A DNA stretch of 64,000 bases. It comes from Nereocystis luetkeana (taxonomy: Eukaryota > Sar > Phaeophyceae > Laminariales > Laminariaceae). Shown here piece after piece: positions 1-11,140 of the stretch. A model generated the notes under the pieces. That model ran no database searches, was not told the DNA's origin, and saw only the letters and a list, made by a program, of their open reading frames with translations. How positions within the stretch are numbered: the first letter of the stretch is position 1; each line of letters begins with the position of its first letter. The stretch spans positions 3,596,001-3,660,000 of the forward strand of contig JARUPZ010000002.1 of the NCBI GenBank assembly GCA_031213475.1, written 5' to 3'. Position numbers and translations under genes: made by a program.

Positions 1-124
1 ATAGCCCAAGAACATAAAACGTCATTTTTTCAAACAAGATTGGCATTACGACGATTTTTGGGTTAAGGGACCCCATCATTAAGGAAACATTTTGGCGAAA
101 ATGTGCTACCTCTATCGTAGAACG
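1..124. mobile_element. MITE family C, copy cut by window start
   Basis: This is one end of a non-autonomous TIR element. Its outer end reads CTACCTCTATCGTAGAACG, the reverse complement of the terminus at 4392 and 25153. The inner sequence (a GGGTTAAGGGACCCC-like stretch, then a purine-rich run) aligns with the right half of the copy at 25153-25394. The other end lies outside the window. The superfamily is not established because no clear target duplication is visible in the family. Confidence 0.7.
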
Positions 125-1095
125 TGATATAATAAAGTAATGGCGTAGTTAATGTGGGTGTGCGGCGGCGGTGTGTTTTCATTTCATTGTTTTCTGTTTT
201 TGCCAGGAAGATGGGACCATCTTCTACTCCACCAACGCTACTTGAATGGACGCCAAAAATGCAGAGGACACATACATGGCTATGTAAACCTCCGACCACT
301 TCCTCCGGACCCCCTCGGTCAAGTTTAGGCCGTTGCAATTATCCTCCCGTACCCCGTCTCTAGCAGGGCGCCGCCCCCTGTGCCCCTACGCCCCCCATAT
401 ACCATGATCCGACGATGATGAGCCCTCCTTCCACTTCCTCTTCGCCAACTGTGAAGATATGGCCGAGGTAAGGGAAAGGACGCAGGTGTTTCTGGCAGCT
501 GGGAAGCAGTGCTTCGCTTCTTCTTATATAGATCTTCTTTATTGATGACTAGAGCTGAGGAGGTGCTCTGGTAGAGAAGTGAGAGGTAGGGGGGTGGGAC
601 TCGACGCTCAGATATACTCGTCCCACCCCACGCTACGAGCTCTCCTAAATTCCTCTTATCTAACGTACTCCTAAATAACTTTCCTAGGGCTACCGATTGT
701 TCTTCTGCTAATATAAGAACTTCTCGCTTTACGATCCTATCTGCGTTAAGGAACATTACTCTTGTCTAACGACCTATCCGCCTTAGAGAACATTCCTAAA
801 AGACGGTTGATCTCAACTACCGGAATATCCGCCGGGTTAATCCATTCTTTGGATTATTCTCGTATTCCTCAGGCTACGAAACTGCCGACTATATTATCTA
901 TATCTATAGCCCATGAGCACTCGACTCATATCACACAACGCTGTCCGGCCTCTGCTACCTACAGACACAACTTACACTTTTTTTGTAGACGTCGTGCGGT
1001 TCCTTCTTTTTCTCCTTTTTTTTCTTCTTCGTTTTTCCAGTGCCTGAACCCAGGTAATTACCGGGCTTTCAACCTCATTCGAGGCAGTATCATAA
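125..1095. other. Noncoding, with LTR-like block
   Basis: No gene is recognised. A pyrimidine-rich stretch leads into a block at about 1037-1092 (core CTGAACCCAGG ... CATTCGAGGCAGTATC) that recurs almost unchanged at about 3531-3587, on the far side of the gypsy relic. Both copies follow sequence with TATA-like and poly-pyrimidine character. A pair of matching blocks flanking retroelement debris suggests LTR ends or the region just inside them. Full LTR limits are not visible, so this is an inference. Confidence 0.35.
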
Positions 1096-1110
1096 CACTA
1101 GCCCACTCTG

Positions 1111-1725
1111 ATGAGCCGTGTATGCAGATTTATGGAAAATTCATGGAAACCCCTATTCCACGAACTAGAACATGCGTCGAAGTTACGGCTCCTCAAAACC
1201 CACTTCCACACCTCTGACCGGCAAGGCAATGAAGCCGGCAAAGCGCTTAAAAAATGGAAGGAAGACCTAGCCTTAAGGAGCAGGAAGAAATCGACAACGA
1301 AGGCCATCGTTATGGCACCCGCAACGGGGGGGGGGGGCGAGGAAGATGAACGGAAACGCGAAGAACGAACAACAAAAACGAGAAGAAAAATAACGCAGAA
1401 AGTGCCAAGAACCACCTACATCAAGGCCACAACTCTGGAAACGCGTCCTGTGCCACACATGAGTGACCCGATTGTCCAGACCAGCTCCGACACTGAGCTG
1501 GGGGGTAGTCAGGACCAAATACGCAAAAACCATCCCCAACCCAGCCCCCAAAAACAAAATGTACCAGAACTACACCAAGGAGAAAACTCCCGGACCCGAA
1601 AACTTGGAAAGCGTCAAGAAGTAGGAAAATCACAGCAGGAAACTCACATCCCAAAGTCCAGGAAAATGACAAGAAACGAACGTATCGAGTGCAACCGAGA
1701 AGAGAAACTCAGCTATCCCCGGTGA
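1111..1725 (+). other. Basic open frame beside LTR-like block, possibly gag-like
   Basis: This is an open frame of about 204 codons, very rich in Lys, Arg, Thr and Gln, beginning 16 bp after the LTR-like block. Only the first 60 residues (leucine- and tryptophan-containing, helix-like) look structured; the rest is low-complexity and basic. The position just inside an LTR-like end would suit a gag remnant of a broken LTR element, but no zinc knuckle or other hallmark is visible. It abuts and slightly overlaps the end of the gypsy relic on the other strand. It could equally be a chance frame. Confidence 0.25.
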
Positions 1726-3381
1726 CGCCTCGTGATTCGTCTACGCTACGCTGGGGCCCCCGTGCAAACGCGCTAGCCATTTGAGTTTTCAGACACGAAG
1801 AACCTCGTAGCTCTCGTCGAAGCCGTGTAGCGCGCTGGAGAAAGAAGAAGCTCGATCGGTCCCGGGTCGTCCAAAACTCGAACCAGATATACTCCATCCG
1901 TTCGCGTAGCCGCGCTGGTTTGCCCGAGTCACCACAGACCGTCGTTGTCCTTGTACCAAACATGGGTCGCGTTGGGAAGCACGGTGTTGCAGTGTCGGCG
2001 AAGCCTATCCGCGCGCGATACGCAGCCATAAGCGGGGGCCAGAACCACTCGCCGTTACCCCGAGAAAGCTCCCGTTGTGCCGCGCCGATTCCCATTCGGC
2101 GGTACAGGCGGTTGGTTTGGCGGTGCTGGTTCGGGGTGCCGACCCAGTAGCGCAAACGTGCGTCGCAAGAAAGCTGAAGGTCGATTTCCCGTTCCCAGGA
2201 TGGGCGGGATAGTCCTGTCCAGTGCGTCTCGTACATCGCCGTGATGACGCCACCTGGAGCCCTAACCGATTGGTGTCCGGTAATATTTTCCACTTCGAGC
2301 CGTTGAAGAGGTGTCGAAACGTCGTCCTCGGTGACGTGGTACCGGGAGGGTGGTGTTCTTGGATAAGTTGTTGAGCACGTATTTCATGAACCCCGCCGGC
2401 AAATACTTCAGCATGTCGCCACAGTTGTGAAGGTTGGCACAGGGCTTGCAGCGCTGAACCGATACGCGTCGGCGAGCATCAGTGCCGGGTATATTGGAAG
2501 GAAGATCCAAACACAGGAGCTGTTCCCCGAGAAGAGATCCGTCCGGGGTGTCCGCTGCGGTGCAGGGGACAATTGCGAGCACTTTGTGGGGCCCCGCCTA
2601 GTTGAGTGAGGATTTGGCCTTGAGGACCTTGGCGTTCGTGTCGGGCTTCGCGCCCTGGCGAATGGTGGCCGCCGTATCGTACGCCCACGCCCAGCTGCCA
2701 ACGTCAGATTCGGGGACTGACCGCAGAGCGTCGGCGAGGGCGGAGTTGCGGCGGTTCGCGCGAGCCACAGTGAGGGCGTGGTGTTCGCGAACGATTTCGT
2801 ACGCGCGCTGCTGGCGGTCCGTCGCCAAGTCGCAGTAGGCGAGGTGGTCGCGGGCCATGCTCTGGTGGCCGGCGACTCCAGTACGCTCGAAAATCGTGAG
2901 AGGGAGGCGTGGCAGCCGACCCATACGGATCTCGTTGGGAGCCAAACCCGTGGCGGCGCTGACATAATTTTTGTACGCAAATTCGACACGAGCGAGCTGT
3001 TCAATCCCAGTTGGTTTGCAGCGCATTGACGACCACTGCCAGCATCTGGGCCGTCGTGTGGGGTACACGTTCAATCCCACCGTTGCCGTTTGGTTGGTAG
3101 GAACTGGTGGCAATTTTTCGAACCCCGATAAGCTGGTAAATGGCGTGTGAGAGCTTGGAGCAAAACAAGAGGCCGTTGTCCAGGAGGATGCTGCGCGGTG
3201 TCACGGGGAGAGGGCCGAAATAGTCGATGCCGACGGTGACGCCGGGCACTTCTTGCGAGGGTAACGTGATGGTGGGCCACCGGACCGTCTGCCGTCGACG
3301 CCGCGTGTGAAGATCAGAGATCGGGAGACTTTGTATATCTGGACAGGTTTGCCTCTTGAGTCGGTACTTGTTGGTACTCAC
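1709..3381 (-). mobile_element. Ty3/gypsy retrotransposon fossil, pol 3' part
   Basis: This is a broken fragment of a Ty3/gypsy LTR retrotransposon on the minus strand. Parts visible are the end of the integrase catalytic core, the conserved region after it (with the tract NEIRMGRLPRLPLTIF), and a C-terminal chromo-like segment followed by a short tail. It belongs to the same lineage as the element at the right end of the window, which carries a very similar tract. It is clearly broken, with several interruptions (roughly four or more). The reverse transcriptase and gag are absent here, and the fragment lies between two LTR-like blocks. The level of decay suggests an old insertion. Confidence 0.85.
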
Positions 3382-3389
3382 GTGTGTTG

Positions 3390-3600
3390 TTTGCTTAGAG
3401 ATATAAGAAGAGCAGCTTTATTCCTTTCGTGCACGGTGGGGACTGAGACCAAGCTCGTGCGTCTCTGGAAAAACCCTTAGTTTCCCACCAAATATACGCC
3501 TTCCACGTACTGCAAACACGACCCCAGAGCCTGAACCCAGGGAACTACCGGGCTTTCAACCTCATTCGAGGCAGTATCGAGACACAGGACCAGACATGAT
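3390..3600. repeat. LTR-like block, second copy
   Basis: This stretch contains the near-identical repeat (about 3531-3587) of the block at 1037-1092, preceded by an A/T-rich stretch with a TATAAGA motif. Together the two copies bracket the gypsy relic in direct orientation. I interpret them as LTR remnants or inner-LTR sequence. They might instead belong to a different element that the relic interrupts. Confidence 0.35.
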
Positions 3601-3681
3601 ACAACAGCGCAGCAAATAGTTTTTCGTTTCCACGCTCGTGAAGATAAACTTTGCTATCAAGAGATTTTAATGGGAACTATA

Positions 3682-3786
3682 TTACATACCATGGTAGGAC
3701 GTACCGTACACACAAAAATATACCAGGTGTATATTTCGCTATTTTTACGAACAATATTTGGCCCTATTTACTATGATTCCCCGTAA
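3682..3786. mobile_element. Mariner-type MITE family A, decayed copy
   Basis: This 105 bp element matches the right end of family A (ACAATATTTGG..CCCTATT.ACTATG..CCCCGTAA) and carries a degenerate left end beginning TTAC after TA. Its middle contains TACCAGGTG, a one-base variant of the dispersed 9-mer. It is much more decayed than the copies at 57475 and 60854, so it is probably an older insertion. Confidence 0.7.
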
Positions 3787-4240
3787 CATCAATATACTTC
3801 GTAATATTTTATTATTAGTACATACCGATGCATCTTTCAATACATCGGCCAGGTCGCGATCTATAGATAATGTACAGCGGCGCCCTTACTGAAGCTGTTG
3901 TCCAAGAACTGATTGATGAAGTATCATTCAGACCCCACCCCGGCAAACACGGTCAACGTAGAGCAATCGGGCAGAACTTGTCATCCCGGAAGGATCTACA
4001 CTGCCGTATACCAGGTATCTAGCATCTGCCAAGAAAAACCTGGTATATACAGTATCATAAACTGTTGCTCGGATATGATCGTTCCGAGATTTGTTCAATA
4101 ACTTTCTGGTGGTGTGGCTGGAGGTCGCGCGGTCACTTGGAGTCCCAGCAAAAGGTATGCCGTGCGTACCCGATCTCCCGCAATATTTTATTTCCTTGTG
4201 GGAACAAATTTCACCTCCAATGGAATTAAATTACGACTGA
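3787..4240. other. Noncoding gap
   Basis: No gene is seen. The interval contains one exact TACCAGGTA site at 4009 and a variant ACCTGGTATA near 4037. Confidence 0.5.
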
Positions 4241-5480
4241 TAAAGTAATGTTTGATATTTACTCCCATGGAAATATTTGAGCCATTAAATTTTAATACTT
4301 CCATGGAGAGAATCAAATTTTGTACTTCCACGGAAGGAACGTGTTCACTTCCGTGGAATTGAAATGGTATACTTCCAAGGAAGTAATGACCCGTTCTACG
4401 ATAGAGGTAGCACATTTCCGCTATTTTGTTTCTGAAAGACGGGGTTCCTTGACTCCAAATAGTCAGAATGCCAATTTTGATTTGAATAAAAAAAGGTTTG
4501 CAGACTCGGGCCATGATTTTATTGGCCCCGATGCAATTTGATTTTTGCTGAAGTCAGTTTTCGGGTGAGGTATGGAGCTCCTTAAGTGAGGAGCTTCAGA
4601 AAAATTATGGCGAATCTCTATCGTAGAACGCCTTTACTTTTTAGCTCCCAAAGGTTGGAAGTAAAAATCAACCATGGAAGTGGGAAAAAGCATGAAGATA
4701 TTATTTACTTCTGAAGTAACTCTTAATGATATACCTGGTATCCTGTAAACAATATATCCCATGGAACCTTTCAACAACTTACTTCCGTGGAAGCTTTCAT
4801 TAACTTTCATGGAAGAAAATGTACTTCCATAAAAGTTGGATTTTCTTCCTTGGAAGTTGTGTACAAGCTTCCATAGAACCTTCCTCCATGGGATATTCCA
4901 CCAATCTTCCTACTGCCCTACTCTCGCTTCGTAACTTGACCCCGCAGGGGACCCTTCCCAGTTGGCACCCTGCTCCCATCCACAAGGTGTAGGGATAAAG
5001 TGAGCCCCCCGCAGAAGCCACAGGGGGCCACCAGTCACCCTGATCCCGGAAACCATGGAAGGTAATTTACTGTACAAAAAATATACTTGTATAAGAGTTG
5101 AAGTAGTCCGTGGATGGAAGTAAGCAATCTTCCGATGAAAGTAAAACAACTTCCATGAAAGAAAGTATTTTGTTTTCTTGCACATTATACTCTCCTGGAA
5201 GTACGTCTGTGGAAGCTGGTGGAAGGGAAGGAAGTTCCTGAATTTTTGGTTGGTGAAGTTAACCCTTTTAGAACTGCAGTCCCATCACCGGGACGAATCA
5301 CGCAATTATAAAGTAGTTAAACCCCTAAACGTGGGTTATTGGCAGCTTCCACCAAACATGGTCGGTTGAGGAAGATTCGATTATTGGAAGTTGGTGGGAG
5401 TTGGACGCTTCCACTTCCGGCCACAGTGGATGTTTCGACGAACTTTCATGGAAGCAACTTTACTTGGAAGTACACCGTCT
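4241..5480. repeat. Irregular swarm of ACTTCC-GGAAGT palindromes
   Basis: More than twenty occurrences of CTTCC or GGAAG half-sites, many paired as ACTTCCATGGAAGT or close variants (central pair AT, AC, GT, AA or TT), are scattered at irregular spacing. The sequence between them is unrelated, so this is not a conventional tandem repeat. The swarm is interrupted by the MITE at 4392-4630. No open frame here looks like a gene. A TACCTGGTA site lies at 4732. Confidence 0.75.
4392..4630. mobile_element. MITE family C, full copy
   Basis: This element of about 239 bp has inverted ends CGTTCTACGATAGAG. Its length and inner sequence match the copy at 25153-25394, including the purine-rich GGAGCT-containing stretch near one end. 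It carries no coding capacity. It interrupts the ACTTCC-GGAAGT swarm, so it inserted after the swarm formed. Confidence 0.8.
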
Positions 5481-6372
5481 TTCGTGGTAAAAACAGAAGG
5501 AAGGGGGAAACATGTGGTGGACGCCAGCTTTGCAAAGAAAACGGGATGAAGTGGAACAAGCTACTATTAATTTAGTCGAGCATTTTATCGCGGATTTTCG
5601 GCGGAAAGAGCTCCTTCGGGTAGGGCAGAGGATAGGGTTAGTGCTGGGGTTAGAGCGGAGCTTCACGCGCATTGACAAACGGGCCGTCTCATATTTCTAG
5701 AACCCCACGGTGGCCGCAGGTCATCCCCCGAATCCCATACTAACACACTTGAGCACTGCCCCCACGTTTATGCGGACAAACTGCAGCACGCTTTGAATGA
5801 ATTGAAAATCTGGTTAAACGTTTGGTTTAGTATTAGGAGGCATGGTCAAACGGGGGCATGCCCCCGCCTTTTTAAACGAAACGGCGGCAGAGCAGGGGGG
5901 GGGAGGGGGGGGGGAGGGAAAACACGCCCGCGGGTGGTGCCCGCGTGTGCCCCAACCTGTCTCGAATATAATTATGACGCAGTGGCAAAGGCACTCACAT
6001 CCAATGCAGAGCACGCATACCCTTGTAGTTTTCGGGGGACCTTATTACGGCTGACGGCACTGTGGCGCAGGAGGGTATACTGGGGTCCACCCCCCGGACT
6101 AAAAGGGGGGGAGAGATATGTCCCCGCTAAGTATACAAACTTTACGGGTCACCCCTTTTTGACTGCCATTCCCCCCTCCTTCAGCCCAAAGCGTGGTCTG
6201 TATCTGCGATGTCAAGTTTTGGCCGCCAATACGTTATGAACAAACCCAGGGCTGAACATCGAAACCTCTTGGGGAGGTTGGGGCGCGCGCGGGCACCTTC
6301 TGCGGACGTACTTTCCCTATTCCCCAATTACGCGGGATACGGCGGAGTATACCCGCTTTTGACAAGTCCCTA
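5481..6372. other. Noncoding gap with G-run
   Basis: No gene is recognised. A G-rich tract (about 5890-5920) contains long G runs broken by single A residues, followed by GC-rich sequence with C/G runs. Open frames across this stretch lack any recognisable domain. Confidence 0.4.
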
Positions 6373-6476
6373 TTACGGGGGTCCATAGTAAATAGGACCA
6401 AATATTGTTAACAAAAATAGCGAAATATATAGGTTTTTGTGTGCACCGTATGTCCTATTTACTATGCCCCCCCGAA
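6373..6476. mobile_element. Mariner-type MITE family A copy
   Basis: A TA dinucleotide precedes TTACGGGGGTCCATAGTA; the right end (TATTTACTATG then a C run) has lost its last bases. The internal part (AATATTGTTAACAAAAATAG) is typical of the family. It lies about 380 bp upstream of the first recognised exon of the left GNAT gene. Confidence 0.8.
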
Positions 6477-6854
6477 GTAGTACAAGGGCTACAGCAGTAC
6501 AAGCATGGAGCGTCGATCCATGACGCAAGCCGCAAGCTGATTTGTTTTAAAGGAGCGGTACGACCAACGGCAAGACTCTCCATGAATACATACAAACTTC
6601 GGTATTCTAAACGCCACACAACTACAGTAGCTAATACAAAAGTGCACACGGTGTACACAACTTTGCTGCGACAAACTTTGGAATGTGTCATAATCCAACG
6701 GCTAGAGACAAGTAAGTGCACAATGCGTGGTTTACTGTTCCCTCTGTCTCCTAACTGGACGGACAAAAGCACGTCGTTGCCCCCCGCCCCCCGCGTGCCC
6801 TCCCGACCTGAATGGCATCATTCTCTCTCTCTCTCTCTCACGACGGAACACCAG

Positions 6855-9800
6855 GACCCCCAGATTGCTGAGATCACTCATACAGTTGGCAAGGCGTTCA
6901 AAGACTACAACGTTTCTATCAACGCTGCGCCGGAAGTGATCGAGGAGGAGTTTGAGGATCCCAAAATCGGTCCTCTGGCGGTATCGGGGTCAGTATCGCT
7001 GTCAGTATTGGTTGAGCGTATACACACGAAACATTGCCCTTCGCGCCTGAACATAGCCGACCAATAGTGGGTCCTACTGACAACGGCCAATAGTACACTG
7101 ACAAGTCTAGGGGCCAGCCACTGTACATATATGATACCTGGTATATTCGAACAGATCGGCTTCGCCGAGACGAGGCGGTGTTGCTATCGCTTCCGACGAA
7201 ACACCAACCGTCGCTGCCGAACAGAACAAGGCTGGCTTTCAATACATAACGTACGACACTTGTTCCCCCCCACGCGCGTACAAACCGCCACACCGCTTTC
7301 ACCACCGGTGCTTTCACGTCCTACCCGCAGTTTGTGGTGCTTTCCTCCGTCCTTAACTTCCTCACTCTCGTCATTGACTTCATTGCCACTCCGCCGCTAC
7401 CTCCATTTCGCCAGGATTTGCAACTCATTGGATGGCTTCGCGGTCACGAACGGTGACGGCGAGATCGTTGGCGTTACGTTCGTCGACGTGCTCGCCAAAG
7501 GTTCGAAGGTGGCTGTATTGGGCCCCGTCGCGTCTTTGGCCGCTGGCGCGGGGAAAAAAACCTTCATGGCGGCGTGTACTCACGCTGAGAACCTCGGCTT
7601 TTCGACCTTGGTGAGGGTAGGCGTGTTTCGAGACGATGCGGCCTAGAATGGTCTTGCCATTCATGAGGCCTTGTTGGGTCTATCCGCGGGTCTTCGTGTA
7701 CCTGTTCTTGTGTTTCCCATCCTGAGTACGGTGGTGATGGGCCAGATCCCTTACTTATTTACCTTTCCTCGTGTCCCGTGCTTGAACTTTCCACACTCGT
7801 GTATGGTGCTTGGTGCCTCGTCTGCTGAGGCAGGTCCTGATGCAAGTCGCGTCAAACTCCCGGTCGTTCTCCCTCTACGCCAAGCTCGGCTTCGAGGTGC
7901 GGTAGAGCCAGCTAGATGAACCCAGTGCGCAGATAGATGTATATAGCGGGCGTATGTGCTTCCCTCTGATCATCAACTCCTGGCTTTATTGATGGGTACC
8001 ACTCAACGTGTATTGATAGGCCTATCATGCCACACGGCGTGTGTAGCAGAAAGAATAGTTCACATAATTCACGACCACCCGTTGTTTCTGCTATACGATT
8101 GCGAGTCTGAATACCACCTACCCCTTCGCGTCACCAAACCGTTGTACCATAGCTTTCTTGCGCGCGCAAAGCACCGCAACCGTTTGATTGAGCGGAAGCG
8201 CATTCTAAGCCTACCCTGGCGCATGATCCTGGTGCCCCCCTACCCCGAAAACACCTCAAGTTGACGCGGACAACGTAGATATCCAGCACAGGCTGAGACC
8301 CCACCCCGTTCCCCCCCTCGCACAACGTTTTTAACCACCACAGGCGAAACACACGTGCCAGTACATTGGCGGGTTTCTGCCGCCTCTAGAATCATCATCT
8401 CCTGCTGCCGACACGGATAGCCTATCCTTGACGGCTATGACTTATGAAGACGTGCAGGAATGTACGGACCTGTTCCTTAGGGCGCACGGAGCAAACAACG
8501 GCTGGGACAGGAAGCCAGATATCACCGGGTTATTGGCGGCCGACTTTCCACTTGTGATGTGCGCGAGCAAGCACCTGATACCTTTGATTGAGTCCCTTGG
8601 GTGGTAAAAAACGAAAGCACACGATTTTTTCGCACGAGCCTCTTTTGCGGGTTGGTTGTAACGGTCTCCCGACATGAGTGAGGGTTGTGGCAAGGGCTGT
8701 GTACGATGAGCAACCAAGGCCAGGGAGCGCCTTGCAAAAAGCAGGCGGCGTTGCTGCAGTTTGTGGTATCCTAGATTTAGATAGGGCCCCTAACTCGTAT
8801 GATGGGCACCTGAGCGTTTCTTTTTCGAGAACCCAAAATGCGACGGATACAATGGCACCCAAAACGCAACCGGTAGCCACCGTAGTGTGGGCAATCGCCA
8901 CAATGATAATACTACCGTAACCACCAGGTATGGCACGCCGTAAAGTAGCTGCTCACTCATCTACGTATTCTGCGCAACTTCCCAACCCGGACCGTCGGCG
9001 AAACAGGCTGGTGGCTAGGGACGCTGATGGAAAGGTGGTCGGCTACAGCACAGGTATTTCTCTTACAGGGGACCGTATCAAACAGGACCCGCCATATATA
9101 TGTGCAAAAACCAATTTAATCCAGTATTTGTACTACCAATAAGCATATTTCGTCCAGATCACGATCTCCCCCCGTAATACATGAATAGCTTCGCGCGAAG
9201 AGTCGAGTCCAGTGTCTGGTGGTGTGGTAGTCCTCTTTGTTTCACCCGCGATGTCGCCCAAAGAGATTCACCGACCGGATGCTGTGTCGCGAGGGTGGAT
9301 AGCTCGGCAAGCGCTATTCGCGATCACACCAATGGGTTCTCAGCGTACGGTCTTGCCACGAAGATGGGGCTCCGATACGTGTTTTTGCTTGTGGTGACCC
9401 GGTAACGACTCGCGTTCTTGATCGACAAATAGGAGCGGAGGATTCGGTCAAGTTTGCGCACGGTGTCCAGATCTCCCTGTAGGGATGGCCGTGAAGACAT
9501 TATACTCATTTTTCTACTTGTGTCCGTGCCCTCGTCGTCCGTCTTCCTTGTTTTCCGTGCACGTCGTGCTTTGGGGTGGTGGCGGTGGTGACGGCACTAT
9601 GAGTCAAGGATTCTTCCTTTGCGGGCACCAGGTGTCGGTTTCGCAAGACGTGTTCTGCGCCATGTACACAGAAACGTCGAGGTTACACCAGGAGCGTGGG
9701 TTGCCTTGCCCAAGGTGCGTACAACACCTCTATCTCCTCTGCTGCTGTGCTGTGCATGCGCTTCCGGTGCGCGCGCCGATACAAAGAATACCGATACACG

Positions 9801-10206
9801 GATCTTTCGCTGTATGGTCTAACGGTCACGATGCCCGGTTTTAGACACGTTGGGCGTGTGGTTTTCTCATCGTGATGAATGCGAGAAAACACGGTTGACC
9901 GTTGGTTCCATGATGACACAGAACATCGTTTTATTTCTGTGAATATTGTAGACTCTGCCCACTCAAGATGAAGACAGTGAAGCGAGAAGATCCACCACAA
10001 ATTTCTATTCTCCCGCCGACCTTTTTCAACACATACATACCTTTCGCAGGTTTCACTGTCCGATGGAATTCCCGGGGCTGATATCGTGGGCGTTGGCACA
10101 AAACTTGACCATCTATCGAGCTGTCATTATTATGGCCAGGGGAATCTACGAGCACGATTGGCCCGGTTGTGGTTTAGTCGTGACACCAAGCGGAGCTGGG
10201 TGGTGA
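6855..10206 (+). CDS. Two-domain GNAT acetyltransferase, left copy (7 exons)
   Basis: This gene encodes a predicted acetyl-CoA-dependent N-acetyltransferase with two GNAT domains; the substrate is unknown. Exons are 6855-6988, 7415-7610, 7834-7896, 8344-8558, 9007-9053, 9609-9714 and 10050-10206 (TGA). All introns are GT-AG and the phases join into one open frame of about 305 codons. Domain 1 shows an N-terminal helix, a strand with GEIVGVTFVDV, the acetyl-CoA loop region SLAAGAGKKTF, and SFSLYAKLGFE. Domain 2 shows AMTYEDVQECTDLFLRAHG, DADGKVVGYST-GFF, and a C-terminal part ending GAGW. The layout and length match bacterial tandem-GNAT proteins of about 290-300 residues, as I recall that family. 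The start codon and any short first exon are not resolved: a CT-rich tract and CAG precede 6855, so a spliced 5' exon is likely, but an in-frame ATG at 6723 is possible. The paralogue at 15950-20000 has exons of identical length, which strongly supports the model. Confidence 0.88.
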
Positions 10207-11140
10207 ACACCGTAGATGGTGCAACCAGTGCCATATCGGGCCGTTGATCTTCACAACCCGGAGAGGCAATTAAACGACATGCGATACACATCTTGGTTCA
10301 AGACCTTCTATCGCGAATGCCCTGGCCGAACACCTCGGCTAAAATCATGAAATGCGCGGCACGTGGTGGTGGTGGTAGCAGACCCTCACAGGTTTAATTT
10401 CGTTTGATGTATACTGTCTTGGACATCGCCGGCTGGGTCTAGCGACACCGCTGCCGCCCCCGGCCATTCAACAGACGACAACAATACACACGCGGGGTAT
10501 TGCATCCGCCAGTACACTTGGCATATCGCGTCAGCGACGGAAATATCTGACACTCATTCTTGTAGGATGGCGTTCTTGCGCGATGGACACTCGACTAACG
10601 GCCGGACAACTTATATAACGCCTCGTTTGCATGACGCTACCCACCGCGGGCGGGACCTCGTGCGGTCATGTTACTGACCCCCCCGTCGCTTTTGAGAGTC
10701 GATGTTCCCGTGAACGGTTATTAGTACCACCTTTCGGCGCCCTGCCTCCTTTCGCACGCGAATGAAGGCGCCGCTCCGAACGCCGTCCACGATGGGGGTA
10801 GCACGTTTTTGCCTTGCACGGCAAACATTTCTGGCCGGTGGGGCTTCTCCGCCGAAGAACTGCCCTAAAACGTTTTGTTTTGATTTATTTGTTGTTTATG
10901 TATAAATTACCAAGGCGATATGATTTCTTGTGGGGTTAAGGGTACAGGTTTCTCTGCACCCTTTTGTCGGGGATGTATAGAGCTTCTGAAGCCGGGAGGC
11001 TCAGGAAAAGGGCGGGCGCAACCCTCTACCGGAGACTGCATTTTCGGTTCCACTCTAACAAAGATGTGTGCCAGGAAACCAGGTAGTACTGGTGTACTTG
11101 CAGGTTTTACGCGTGTTTGGATTGCTCGCTGGGATCGGTT
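10207..11140. other. Intergenic, nothing recognised
   Basis: This follows the stop codon of the left GNAT gene. I see no conserved frame, RNA gene or repeat family member here. A polyadenylation signal cannot be assigned with confidence. Confidence 0.4.

Noticed and set aside
6723-6854. In-frame ATG extension upstream of the first recognised GNAT exon
   Set aside because: The CT-rich tract and CAG suggest a splice acceptor, and the right copy shows an equivalent acceptor without an in-frame extension; left undecided rather than annotated.
9812-9845. tRNA-like A box (TGGTCTAACGG) in the sixth intron of the left GNAT gene
   Set aside because: No B box or pairing arms follow at tRNA spacing.
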